The position numbers and the translations under genes were made by a program. From Fragilaria crotonensis (Eukaryota > Bacillariophyta > Fragilariophyceae > Fragilariales > Fragilariaceae), in assembly GCA_022925895.1 (NCBI GenBank), contig JAKSYS010000324.1, forward strand, positions 1 through 64,000: a DNA stretch of 64,000 nucleotides. The letters are read 5' to 3'. Position 1 is the stretch's first letter; each line of letters begins with the position of its first letter. The notes beneath the pieces are model-generated. The model worked only from the letters and a program-made list of their open reading frames with translations, was not told the origin of the DNA and did no database searches. Shown here piece by piece: positions 22,001 through 32,767 of the stretch.

Positions 22001-22580
22001 AAGAAGTCCGACAACGACACCGACAAGAAGTCCAACAAAGGCACCTGCAAGAAGTCCAACAAAGGCACCTACAACTAATCCGACAAAGACACCGACAAGA
22101 AGTCCAACAAATGCACCTGCAAGAAGTCCAACAAAGACACCGACAAGAAGTCCAACAAATGCACCTGCAAGAAGTCCAACAAAGACACCGACAAGAAGTC
22201 CGACAAGACCACCGACAAGAAGTCCGACAAGACCACCGACAAACGCACCAACAAGAAGTCCGACAAACGCACCGACAACAAGTCCTACAAACGCGCCGAC
22301 AACAAGTCCGACAAACGCACCGACAACAAGTCCGACAACCACACCGACAACAACAAACGCACCAACATCAAGTCCAACAAACGCAGCGACAACAAGTCCG
22401 ACAAACACACCGACAACTTCACCGACAACTTCACCGACAACTTCACCGACAACTGCACCCACTACAGCTCCAACGGAAGCACCCTTTGTGCCAACTTCTG
22501 TCCCAGAATTCAATACTCCGTCACCTGAAGAGTCTTTGCTAGTATCAACGACGGCACCGACCACGGCACCCGCACAATAA
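22001..22580 (+). pseudogene. M11 copy 2, severed Pro-Thr-rich C-terminal tail
   Basis: Continues the reading frame of copy 2 after the transposon: repeated RSPT, NAPT, KAPA and TSPT units, encoded by 12- and 24-bp variants of acaagaagtccaacaaagg. It ends EFNTPSPEESLLVSTTAP and then TTAPAQ-stop (TAA 22578-22580), matching the PEEVTLESTTAP region of copy 1. It lacks the Cys-rich end of copy 1 because the stop comes first. The antisense strand is open too, purely because of the repeat. It is an internally repetitive linker, likely O-glycosylated when the gene was alive. Confidence 0.82.
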
Positions 22581-22820
22581 ACCGACGACTGCACCGACAA
22601 AATTTCGTCAACCGATGCACCAACGTCTGGAACAACAACAACCGCGTTACATGGGGCGTCCGGGATGACGAAAAACCTGCGTCTCAAGTCATGACGATTG
22701 CTGTTACTGTGGCTTTAGAGCGATGTTGACAACCCAAACCGTATCGTCGCATCGGTGGAGCGTGTTCGTCAGGAAATGTTGATTTTTATATATAACTCAT
22801 ATGGTTCCACTGAAAGGTAT

Positions 22821-22836
22821 GAGGTTTCAAAACCTC
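22821..22836 (+). promoter_or_regulatory. 3'-flank hairpin of M11 copy 2
   Basis: GAGGTTTCAAAACCTC, a 7-bp stem with a 2-nt loop, corresponding to 8143-8158 after copy 1. The differing pair is compensatory. Flanking bases (acttcgcgtggaa here, acttcgagtggaa there) are also conserved. Confidence 0.5.
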
Positions 22837-22945
22837 GGACTTCGCGTGGAACCCCTTTTCATGTACTCTTTACTCTATGTCATGTGACGGATGTCAGTAT
22901 GAAGGGTAACGGATATGCCTGGAAGGAAGTTAGCATAGCATAGTC

Positions 22946-24618
22946 TGTCACGCCATCACTACAATTTTGTTTAATGAATCACGTACCACGCAAATGCGCC
23001 CAAATCCATCGAGAATCTTCAAGGACAGTCGATCGAGAAAAGATTCGAACACTGTGAAATAGGACAAAAAGAACAAGCATGGAGTATGGACAACAAATAT
23101 AGATTACCTGCATCGTCATTCCTCCTGATATTGCAACGCCAATGGGTTTTGGGTTGCGTGTTGCAGCTAGCAGCATGTTGAACAGTCAGAAGTGTAGATC
23201 TCGACGCATGGGGGAAGCAGGGAGCAGCCGTTGGCAAAGTGACTTCTGGGCGTGGCACTCTACCCTTGGTTTCTGCCGGTAGGACGTTGGCATTCACATA
23301 TCATAGAATCAAACAGAGCAAATTGTGGCATACTGTGTACTCCCTGCCAGTCTGAAGCTCGGCATGCCATCGAGTGAAAACGATGCTTTTCTTCAGTCGC
23401 ATTGTAACAGTACTATGCATAGGTTGAAATTGTCAGAGGCTCGAAGCGCGGCAAAACATTGGGATTAAAAAACACAACCAGGAAACAGCGGACAGCGGAC
23501 ACGGGCTTATCTTTTAGTGCTCCAGTATTCCGGAGCACTCGTATGACATAGATGTTTCTTGTCGCGCTAGGATTTTGGTTGGAAACTCAGATAAAACGAT
23601 CACACCTATCGATCGTCCGTTAGATCTTGGACCAGGAACACAACTGTTTTACAGTGCATAAGTACGAGTGTGAATAGAATAAGATGCAAGTCATTTCGCA
23701 ATCCATGAGAACATCCAGGAACAATGGCCAACGGCATGTGCTGGGCCTGCTACAAGTACCTGGTACTGAACTTTTCATGCGATGGCGCCCTATTGATCGC
23801 GTATGCATGTATGCCGTATACGCCAGCGCTATTACTTGATGAAATGTACTGTACCTGGTATTATTTGCTGTACAGTACACAATACTCGTGTCATACATGG
23901 CAATAATTGTATTCCTATCCTACTAGAGTACCGGTAGATAGACTACGACCAAGAGTACAAGTACTCCTTGAATAGTATAATAACAGTTGAAAATCGATTT
24001 CGCGGCTGGAACGTGCCGTTCGAGCTTCATCAATTTCAGGAATTGTTCGTTCGAAAACATTGCTTGGACCATTTCTTCGGAGCTTCAGATTTCTACCGGA
24101 ATGAACATAGGCGATATCACAACGGGATCCATCTGAAAGCACGATAGGAAAAATGCATAGGACACGGTACTGCATCTATAACTCATCTATGACCAATGAC
24201 CTCACTATGACCATTCCCTCTTTAAGTACATTTCTGCAGTCAAATTCCATTCCAGCAAAAAATTTGAAGGGCAAGGTTAAAAATTTGTCATACGAGACAT
24301 TTCTACTTAAGTTTCGTTTTCGATTCGTCATTGACATTCGAACTTCGAATCTGACACGATGCTTCCTTCAAGTACGGAACTGCCACTTAACTCGTGAAAC
24401 TGTATTTCATTGGAGAGCCATTCCCAGACCAGCTCAGTAGTTAGTACTCTCTGACTCTGAGTGCCGTTTGCTCGTGCCTCTCTCAACAAAATCAGTTGGA
24501 ATGCACGGGGACATACGCGTTTACACACTTTTCCCGTCGAATCTACACAAAGCGATCGGGATGTCCACGCCAAATCCAAGCACTTGCATAATAAAGCAAC
24601 AATAACAACTTCACGAAG
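22946..24618. other. Intergenic region between M11 copies 2 and 3
   Basis: No gene recognised. GTAC-rich words occur at about 23.75-23.95 kb. Short frames on either strand lack length and recognisable motifs. The 3' end must hold the promoter of M11 copy 3, but no element is identifiable. Confidence 0.4.
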
Positions 24619-27068
24619 ATGATTGGCATCTTTGGATTATTGTGGGTGGGTCACCTAATATGCTGTGCATCTGCCAAGAACAATGAGGTAGGTCGATGTT
24701 TGTATTCCATGTTAATCGCAGAGAGCGACCGTTTCTGCTTCCATGTCCTTCAAACTGCAAATTGCATACTGTAACTCACGCCATGGAACAACTTTGCTTA
24801 CACCTAACTGTCTGCAATGCAGCCATCACATACGATGCTTCGACGATCATTACAACAAAATCACAAAACGAGCAAAGTCAAACGACATCGCAGCAGACGA
24901 GAATGTGTGGCGGTCCTTTCGAAAAAGAATACGACGACAGACATCATGATGACGACCAACCACTGAAATGTGAGCTTCAGGGAGAGGATCTTAATGGCAA
25001 ACAGTACATGATGGTACAAATAAATGGTTTAACGTCAAGTTGGGCTCGCCAAAATAATGTCACAAGTGGTGTCACAACAATCTACGCTCCCGATGGGGCC
25101 GACATTGACGATGAAACACATGAACTCGACATTCCCTCGGAAGCACAAATAAAAGTACGTCACACATCGGAGGATGGTGTTCTGTTTTATCATTAAAGTA
25201 TGAATACGACGTAACCTCACAAACACTCTCGACAATACTTCCAGCTGGGTCGTCACAAAAAGACGACAAGGGATGCGGATGGAGTGGCTTCGCACAGTGG
25301 TCGAGCCAACGTTTTCGATCGTGACGATTCGCCTCGGCATCGCAATCTCGCCACCGTTGTCAGAAAAGTTCTTGTCGTTCGAGTTGTCGCCAAGGATGCT
25401 GCAACAACTGCTTCCGAAGCACAGTTGGCGAGCGATATGTTTGGTTCCAATGGGGTCGACTCATTAAATCTCAAATCAGGTTTTAAGCAATGTTCCAATG
25501 GTCTCCTTCAGTTTGAACCGCTAACAACAAACGAGCTCATCGGCTCGGATGGGGTTCTTACTGTGAATCTTCCAAATACAACTGTCTCAGGAGCGTCGGA
25601 TCAGCGAGTATTGGATGATGTGTTCACTGAGGCAACCAAAAGCTTGGGGAAGCACCCGTCGAAGCTCGCCGACCACGTCATGGTGTGTATCCCTCCAGGA
25701 ACTGCAGGCAATTGGATCTCTTATGCTTCTGTAAACAGCTGGATGTCTGTCTTCAATGACAAGTGGTGTCAGTATCCCTCCGCCCAGATGCATGAGATCG
25801 GTAAGTCCACGCTTTTGCTTTTATATTGTTACCACCATCGCTCAATTACTTATCATCACGGGTTGCTTGTGCAGGCCACAATCTGAATTTGGCGCATTCA
25901 GGAGAGGGGATCATCGATTATGGTGATCAATCAGGGCTCATGGTAAGTCTCAGCCATGGATGACGACTTGATTCTCTGCAGATATGACTGCGTAGCCCAA
26001 TTTCATTAACACGACGCTTGTTTCATTCAGGGTGCCTCATACGAACGCGATGACGTTCCAAACATGTGCTTCAATGGCGCCAAAACTTGGCAACTTGGAT
26101 GGTATAGCAGCTATCACGTGGATCTCCCTTAAGCAAATAACCATATTTGGAAGGGAGACCTTGTTGGCTTCTCCGAGAATAGAGCGGCGTTGGCTTCAGA
26201 CAAGATGATCATCAGAATACGCAGCAGCCTGGATTATTACATTCATTTTAATCGCAAAAGTGGTAACAACTTTGAAACATTGGAAGGAGGTGACCAAGTA
26301 ATGGTATCGACGAGAGCCCCAGGCATTGGATATGAAAAGTCAAATCTTGTGGCCAAACTCAGCGCAAACGGTTCGTACACCTTTCCCATTGTCAATGAGG
26401 ACAACACCAGATTGGTCATTCTTGTGCAAAAAATCGACACACGAATTGTCCCGGCCAGGGCCAGCATTTCCATACAATTTGGCCTCCCTGTTCCAGGTTC
26501 CATGCAGCCGACGCGTGCACCGACTGCTGCTCCGACTAAACCGATACCATCAACAGGCATGGGGAGTACAGAGATAAACCCGACTCCAGCACCAGTCAAA
26601 CCGACTCCAGCACCAGTCAAACCGACTCCAGCCCCAGTCAAGCCGACTCTGTCACCAGTGAAACCGACTCTAGCTCCAGTGAAACCGACTCTAGCTCCAG
26701 TGAAACCGACTCTATCACCAGTCCAACCGACACCAGCGCCGGTTCGAACAACGCTGTCGCCGGTACAGCCGACTCCTGCTCCAGTGAAACCGACTCTAGC
26801 ACCAATCCAACCGACGCCAGCGCCGGTCCAACCGACGCTGTCACCAGTACAGCCGACTCCTGCTCCAGTCAAACCGACTCTAGCACCAATTCAATCGACT
26901 CCAGCTCCAGCCAAACCGGCACGATCACGATTTTTCCGGCCTCGTGCTCCTGATGGCTCAGCACCCTCGAAAGTGGGGTACCTATTCTTCCCAGTCAAGC
27001 CAACGACGCCCAAACCTACTCCAGCGCCAACTCTTCGGGCCCAGGCTGCTCAGACAGTCGCGCCTTGA
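24619..27068 (+). pseudogene. Gametolysin-like M11 protease, copy 3, damaged
   Basis: Same five-exon layout as copy 1: 24619-24687 (signal peptide MIGIFGLLWVGHLICCASA), 24823-25154, 25245-25800, 25875-25942, 26031-27068. All introns are GT-AG with the same phases. The zinc site HEIGHNLNLAH spans exons 3 and 4, and DQSGLMG follows. Two lesions: a 1-base deletion near 24918 shifts exon 2 out of frame with exon 1, and TAA at 26130-26132 replaces the Phe codon in the DLPF segment. Downstream of the stop the frame is open for over 300 codons into a PTPAPVKPTLSP repeat tail. It is more diverged from copies 1 and 2 than they are from each other. It is probably a young pseudogene; a shortened product ending after the catalytic core cannot be excluded. 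Confidence 0.8.
26571..26900 (+). repeat. 21-bp coding minisatellite in the M11 copy 3 tail
   Basis: Units of ccgactccagcaccagtcaa type encode seven-residue PTPAPVK, PTLSPVK or PTLAPVK repeats, about 15 in a row. The unit sequence differs from the RSPT and TSAP tails of copies 2 and 1, so the tails have been re-amplified independently in each paralogue. Confidence 0.85.
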
Positions 27069-28018
27069 TCCGGTTTGTTTTACTTGAGAGCACGAGGCAA
27101 GACGCTGCAAGGAGCGACACCTCAGGGACACTGCCATGGGACCACGGTTCCTGCTTGCGTTTGTGAAACCGTCAAGCAGTTGCACAGGATTCCTCTTTTC
27201 CTTCGCTCTTGACCCTATGTCCTCAGACAAACGTTTTTTAGATCAACGATGCAAAAATCCACCCATTACCTCTCTCTTTCAACTACACCTTTCACTCCTT
27301 TGAACATTCCTTCAGGGACATCGAGTCGGGTCGTACGTTTATCATCTGATGCGCATTCACATGCATCGTCTGTAGGACCGCCGACCGCAATCTCATCGAG
27401 TTCAAGACTCAGCACTCAACGATTCGGCGGCCATTATTTTTCAGGACACCTTGCACGCGCGCGTGGCGGCTTTGATGTGCGGTATGACAAAAACTAGCTA
27501 CGAGAGATATCGTGATGTGTGGGTATCTATTGTCTCTCAATTCTTTCATCCGACGGATTCGTAGGCCTTTACACGATACTCCGATTACTCACATCACTCT
27601 ATTGTGAATGTTTGCAATACTATTTGTTAAGAATATTGATGGAGGACGCATGTTCTCACTCCACATACGCAAAAGAGCACCCCGGAGTACCGCATATCTT
27701 CTTTCTATACTTGTTAGTATCTGACTTGTTTGGCCTCGTGAGTCGTGTTACACATGTTAAAACGGTATGTTGGCATACATTTCTGAATGTATCAGCGCTC
27801 TTTCTTTGCATAACTAAATCTCAACACCGCGCAGGTAGAACTGATCAACATGGATCATCCCACAAATTTGTGAACGTTGGCATGCACGGTGCAGGTAGAC
27901 AATATTTTTGATCGACCAACATTTCCTTCCTGTGAACCTTCACCAGCCATTTCACTCTATGCTTCACACAGTTTCATAATTGATTCTCATTTCGTTTGCA
28001 TTTCACGACTTTTTCACC
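27069..28018. other. Intergenic region
   Basis: No gene recognised. Short overlapping frames (for example at 27.5-27.9 kb) have no signal peptide, motif or splice pattern that supports them. Confidence 0.4.
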
Positions 28019-28604
28019 ATGTTCTCCGTCCGCTTTCTAATATTGGCTCTCGTTTGCGCATCCAGCTATGCACAATCAGATACTGTAAGTCCCTACTGCT
28101 AGTCAAAATCGGCTCACGATCACCAGTCCCTTTAGTTCAGATAATGGACGCCGACATCTTTCTCAGCTATGTCGATGGCCCAAGTTTCCTCACCACCTGT
28201 AACCTCCATTTCAGATCATGAACACCGAGCCATTCGCCGCTCCGGTACCGGCTCCGATTCCTGCTCCGGTACCGGCTCCAATTCCTGCTCCGATTATTGA
28301 TCCCACTGGAGCTCCTGTCATTATTGCATCCGCAGCTCCTCTCACTCCACCATCCGCAGCCCCTGTCGCTCAACTAACAATCGCACCCGTACAATCAGCT
28401 GCTGGCACTGTCGCTCCCGTTGTATCCTCGGCCCCTTATGCTCCAGCCATCAGTATGCTCCCCTCCGACATTCCTTCGTCGTTCCCATCATCGCCTCCTT
28501 CTGCGGAGTCCTCAGACTCAAAAACATTTTCAGCAGCACCAATCACACGATCCGTTGGAGCGGGCATCATTTCCCTTGTTCTCGCCGGGGTGTGTTTGTT
28601 GTAA
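28019..28604 (+). CDS. Small secreted Pro/Ala-rich protein, likely GPI-anchored
   Basis: Two exons: 28019-28084 and 28215-28604, with a 130-bp GT-AG intron in phase 0. This gives 151 residues. The N-terminal signal peptide is MFSVRFLILALVCASSYA. The middle is low complexity: PVPAPIPAPVPAPIPAP, then Ala/Pro/Val-rich and Ser/Pro-rich stretches (SDIPSSFPSSPPSAESS). The C-terminus is a hydrophobic segment (VGAGIISLVLAGVCLL) right at the stop, preceded by small residues, as in GPI-anchor signals. Probably a glycosylated cell-surface or wall protein. Its layout and start (MFS-x-R) match the next small gene at 30.7 kb. Confidence 0.7.
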
Positions 28605-30713
28605 ATCAATCGCATGGGTGATTCCTCATTGGTTGCAACAAATCGGGAGAGGACGTTGTCGATCAAAACGCAATGGTGAGCCCATCTTGAGGTCGGATTT
28701 TGGTAGGGGAAACCCTGTTTGGTACGATGAATAGTAGTAGTCTTGATGTTAAAAACGAAATGGCGTAGTGATAGCGTTTAATCTAATCAATAGATTCGTA
28801 AATTCCATTCAAGTCAACCATGAGATGCTATTCCTAGCTGGTAACATTTTCCATCGAACTTGACCTCAGTCATGGCTGAGTTCAACTACATGGGATGCTC
28901 TTCCTGCGTTAGATAACCTATCACTTTAACATCACATTGGATGACTTCGATGGGCTCCACTATACGAAGCCCTCCGAATTTAGGACCACCTGCGACGTCG
29001 CATAGAGCCAATCCCACTCACCCAATCGTGTTCGCACAACTTAGGATCGACTTTGACGACTCTACAGTCTTGACTCGTGTCAAAACTCTGAAAGGCAAGA
29101 AAGGTTGAAAGGCAAGAAAGGTCGAAACCCGGAATCTACTTGGATTACAAGGTACTACTACTAGGACAACCTGTACTCGAGTGAGTGTTACAGCACCAGG
29201 AAGCATCAACAGTCAAATACAGTCGAATGGCATGGTCCTCGCGTTCCACGATTACCTACCTGCTCCTTCTGCCGATAACTACTGTGTTGTAGCGGCAATT
29301 GCAACGATGGTGCGAACACTCGTGGCTCGTGCACGATCAAGCTTGCGCGACGAGGTGCTCCGCATCGCTCTTGTGCTACTCCGCGATCAGCCATAAGGGC
29401 ATTGATCCCTGTTTGAGAATTCGTTGCATTCGAACGCACACTACACACTACACTAACCGAGAGCTTAACGAAATTTACGATATCAAGGTGTATCTTGTGG
29501 TTTGCGGTTTTGGTTAGTGGCTTGGTTTGTGGCGCGCTCCCCGCTCATGACAATACTTTCCGAACAAGCCTGGATGTGCGCGATCTATGACATATGTGAA
29601 CACACGAAGTCGACTCCTGCTCCGTGCTTGTATTGGGTACTGTGATACTCTATTGGTACACTGTCAAGGCGTGGACGGGGGTCGTCGAGAGATGTCCTGA
29701 TGGTCTGAGATTGTGCACAACCCATAACAGCAGCTTTTTACATGCTAATACCAGTATCAAAATACTACAGTACCTGGTAGTTTGCTTGCTTCTACTCTGG
29801 ACTCTGGACTCTGGACGCTGGAGTATCCGGAGTAATTGAGTACATGCACATACATATGTAATTGAGTACATGCACATGTAATAGAGTACATGCACATTGC
29901 ACATGTACTCGAGTATAATTTGTATACGACCTGATACATAGTACTCGGAGTATTCGAGCATGGTCGCAGTACCGGTACAGTACTCAACTTCGAAGAATCA
30001 CGGTTTGTTTGTTGTACAGTACCTGGTACTCGGAGTACTTGGACTGTACCAGGTACAGTACTATGTACTCTTAGTAGGAAATGTACTACTGTACTTGAGG
30101 ACTGCCGAAACTGTATGTATGCATACCGTTACCAGAAGATCTTACACATATATAGTGAACGCAAATTCGTCGGCGGAGGGAAAGGGGAGAAAAGGGTTTC
30201 GGCTTATGTTTCCATGCGGACCATGTTTATAAGAATGGAAACCTTTTGAATACTGGAGTCTACCCGATGTGCAACGTGGATGTAAGCATGACTCACAATA
30301 GGATTCGTATAGTACTAGAGTTCGTAGAAACCTACACAATACCATTACTACGCTCTGTGGTAAGAAGGTAGTAGCAGGTACCAGGTATGCAACAACGCAA
30401 CAGAGGACGCTCAACCATACTTCCCCCCTGTTTAAACACCCCGGAAATAACCTCACTTAAGTTTTTATTAATTAATGAATACTATTATATTTTTGTTGTA
30501 TCGGTTCGATTCGGATTCATTTTCGAATTACATACTACGATTATGAATGTGTACATATACAATGGAACAAAAATTTGAACGCCGGCATCGGTTGCGACTC
30601 CGATTTCGAATTATCAGATCCATAGTGCCATACAAAGGTTTCTTCCACAATCTATTTCTGAATTTGAGCTCGGCTTCGAATCAACTCTACACCGTCCCTC
30701 ACTTCAGAATACC
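28605..30713. other. Intergenic region between the two small surface-protein genes
   Basis: No gene recognised. A short direct repeat (gaaaggcaagaaaggt) lies at about 29090-29125. From about 29.62 to 30.42 kb the sequence is rich in GTAC and ggagtac words and in the repeat attgagtacatgcacat. Confidence 0.45.
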
Positions 30714-30971
30714 ATGTTCTCCCTTCGCCATGCTATTATTCTCCTCATCGTAGCGCTCATCCATGCGGAAGATACGGATGCCCCTGTATCGGCACCGAGC
30801 GGAAGTGAACTCCCTTCCTCTATCCCATCCGAGATTCCGTCCGCCTATGTCCCCTCGAGCGTTCCTTCGGAAGTCCCTTCTGCTAAGGGTAAGGGTCCTA
30901 CTTCGTCAGCCCCTATCGCGTCCCTTTCTGGAGCTACTATTCTTGCTCTTGGAGTTGGAGCCCTCTTTTAA
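30714..30971 (+). CDS. Small secreted Ser/Pro-rich protein, likely GPI-anchored
   Basis: Single-exon ORF of 85 residues. Signal peptide MFSLRHAIILLIVALIHA; a Ser/Pro-rich body with repeated PSxxPSE units (SSIPSEIPSAYVPSSVPSEV); and a hydrophobic end (LSGATILALGVGALF) flush with the stop, as in GPI-anchor signals. It has the same architecture and MFS-x-R start as the 151-residue gene 2 kb upstream, so the two are probably diverged tandem paralogues. Cell-surface location is inferred. Confidence 0.65.
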   Translation: MFSLRHAIILLIVALIHAEDTDAPVSAPSGSELPSSIPSEIPSAYVPSSVPSEVPSAKGKGPTSSAPIASLSGATILALGVGALF

Positions 30972-32029
30972 GTCATGCAGTGTGGAAGGGGTCGATGTTC
31001 GGTGGCAACGATTTTGGAGTGAACTTGGTGGAGTGGTGGTGCGCGAAATTATTTGGATTCTTACCTATACCTCGGAAAGGAAACTCTGAACCTTTGCGAG
31101 ATGGCTTCTCGTCTTAGTCATGTTAACGTTGCGTAAGCTTGTCGATATTAGTATCAAGTGAATTTTAAGAAGCCACGTCTTTCTTCTAGTTTGTTATTAG
31201 TGATGCATGAGTTCTGACAACTACAGTTTCTTTTGTGAGCAATTGAGCTCTTGTCGCAAGCGGCACCTTACAGGCAACAACACATGAGTGGGATTGGTTC
31301 GTTGATGGTTGCTTAGGATTCGCCCATCGCGACGAGCCCTTTCAGCGAATTGGTGGTGTGCAACCCCTCGATGGTGCTGGTGAGGTGGCGGAGGATAGAG
31401 TCCAAGTCTTGGATAGGGATCGGTTATAATCATAAATCCTCAAACATGCGCGCTCCTCCCTCCAACCACCAGTTCGGTCACGCTTGGTGGTTCGACGTCG
31501 GCAAAAATTGATAGTTCCCAAACTGCCGGCTGCTGGAAGTGCGTGTGTATATAGCATATTCAAGCATGTATACAAGTATTCCAGTACGAGTTTATACATG
31601 TATTATTTTGTGACTTTGTGCACTCCAGTGGACTTTACTACACCGGGTACAGTACTGTATAAGTATACAAGTACTTGGATTTTTGTTAAGAACGTGCGCT
31701 CTAGAGTAGCGTGCTGCACCCATCCTCATAATGCTGCGCAGAGTACTGGTACATATCATCATGGTAAAGCAACCCTGGAACCTTTCCAATCATACCCATA
31801 CTATCATCTCTCTATCATATCTACATAGCCATCCTATCAAACGTAAGATACGGGAGCATACGCTACGTGACGTACCAGGTACAATGTACTGTACAATGTC
31901 TAACTAATGACTCTAATGTTTGTGTAATGTGTAATCAGGAGTACAAGTTCTACAGAACTGGAGTACATGGTACTTGTCCTGGTATCATTGGGTTCTACGA
32001 CTCTACGACACGACGATTGTTGTCTAGTG
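30972..32029. other. Intergenic region
   Basis: No gene recognised. GTAC-rich at about 31.55-32.0 kb. Ends at the repeated tctagtg that adjoins the large retroelement. Confidence 0.4.
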
Positions 32030-32095
32030 TCTAGTGTCTAGCCTCCCGGAGCCTTGGGGTTAATTAACCCCGTCAATTGCCTTAATTAACCCCGT
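32030..32095 (+). repeat. Left inverted end of the LINE-like element
   Basis: tctagtgtctagcctcccg, then GGGGTTAATTAACCCC at 32056-32071 and a shorter ccttaattaacccc at 32080-32093. It matches the reverse complement of 42245-42307. The tctagtg word is duplicated at the outer edge. Confidence 0.85.
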
Positions 32096-32767
32096 CATTT
32101 TCGTACGTGTGCAAGACGCTTTTCTGTACATTTAATACCACGGGCCACAGAAAAAAGTGCTCCAATTGCAGTCATCTATGTTGCAAGATGACGATACTTA
32201 AGTGCATCCATTTGATCCATATTCCTTTCTTTGTTTTCAGTGGAAGTCACTGATGTAAAAGAAAAGCGCGATACTTCGTCTTTTCATCCCCGATCAGTTT
32301 CTGACTAAAGGTATGCAAACGTGAGAGTGTGGTAGAGGTTCTACGTAACTTCAAACAGTTTTTTTGGAAGTCCAAATTCATTCAACTCTGCAAAGCCAAA
32401 TTGAGATGTTGGAAAACATTACTGCGTGACCGGTGACCGACAACTTTTCGAAGTATCTGGCATCCTCACTCCTTAAGCCAAGCGCTTCCAAATCATCTTC
32501 TGACTCTTAATTCAAAATCTGTCATAGTAGAGAATTTTTTTCCAACGCTTGGTACAAATTCTACACGATTTCTGCGTGGAAATTGTCCGTTGGGGTTCCT
32601 TTTTCCGATCAACCTATACTTGTGAATTCTTCAAGCTGGTCAAATGTCCTGAGTACTTCATCACCATTGAAGGTATACACAATTTTTACTTAGGAGTTTT
32701 TTAATCAACGTTCTGTCTGTCTGTCCGTTTTTTATCGCAACTACACGAAGATTGTCAGCCATCCACC

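Noticed and set aside
21923-22687. 254-codon minus-strand frame rich in Gly/Val (VGAFVGLLVG repeats)
   Set aside because: It is the antisense of the Pro-Thr-Arg-Ser repeat tail of M11 copy 2; repeats with no stop on one strand are often open on the other.
26243-26872. 209-codon minus-strand frame over the tail of M11 copy 3
   Set aside because: Shadow of the PAPVKPT repeat.
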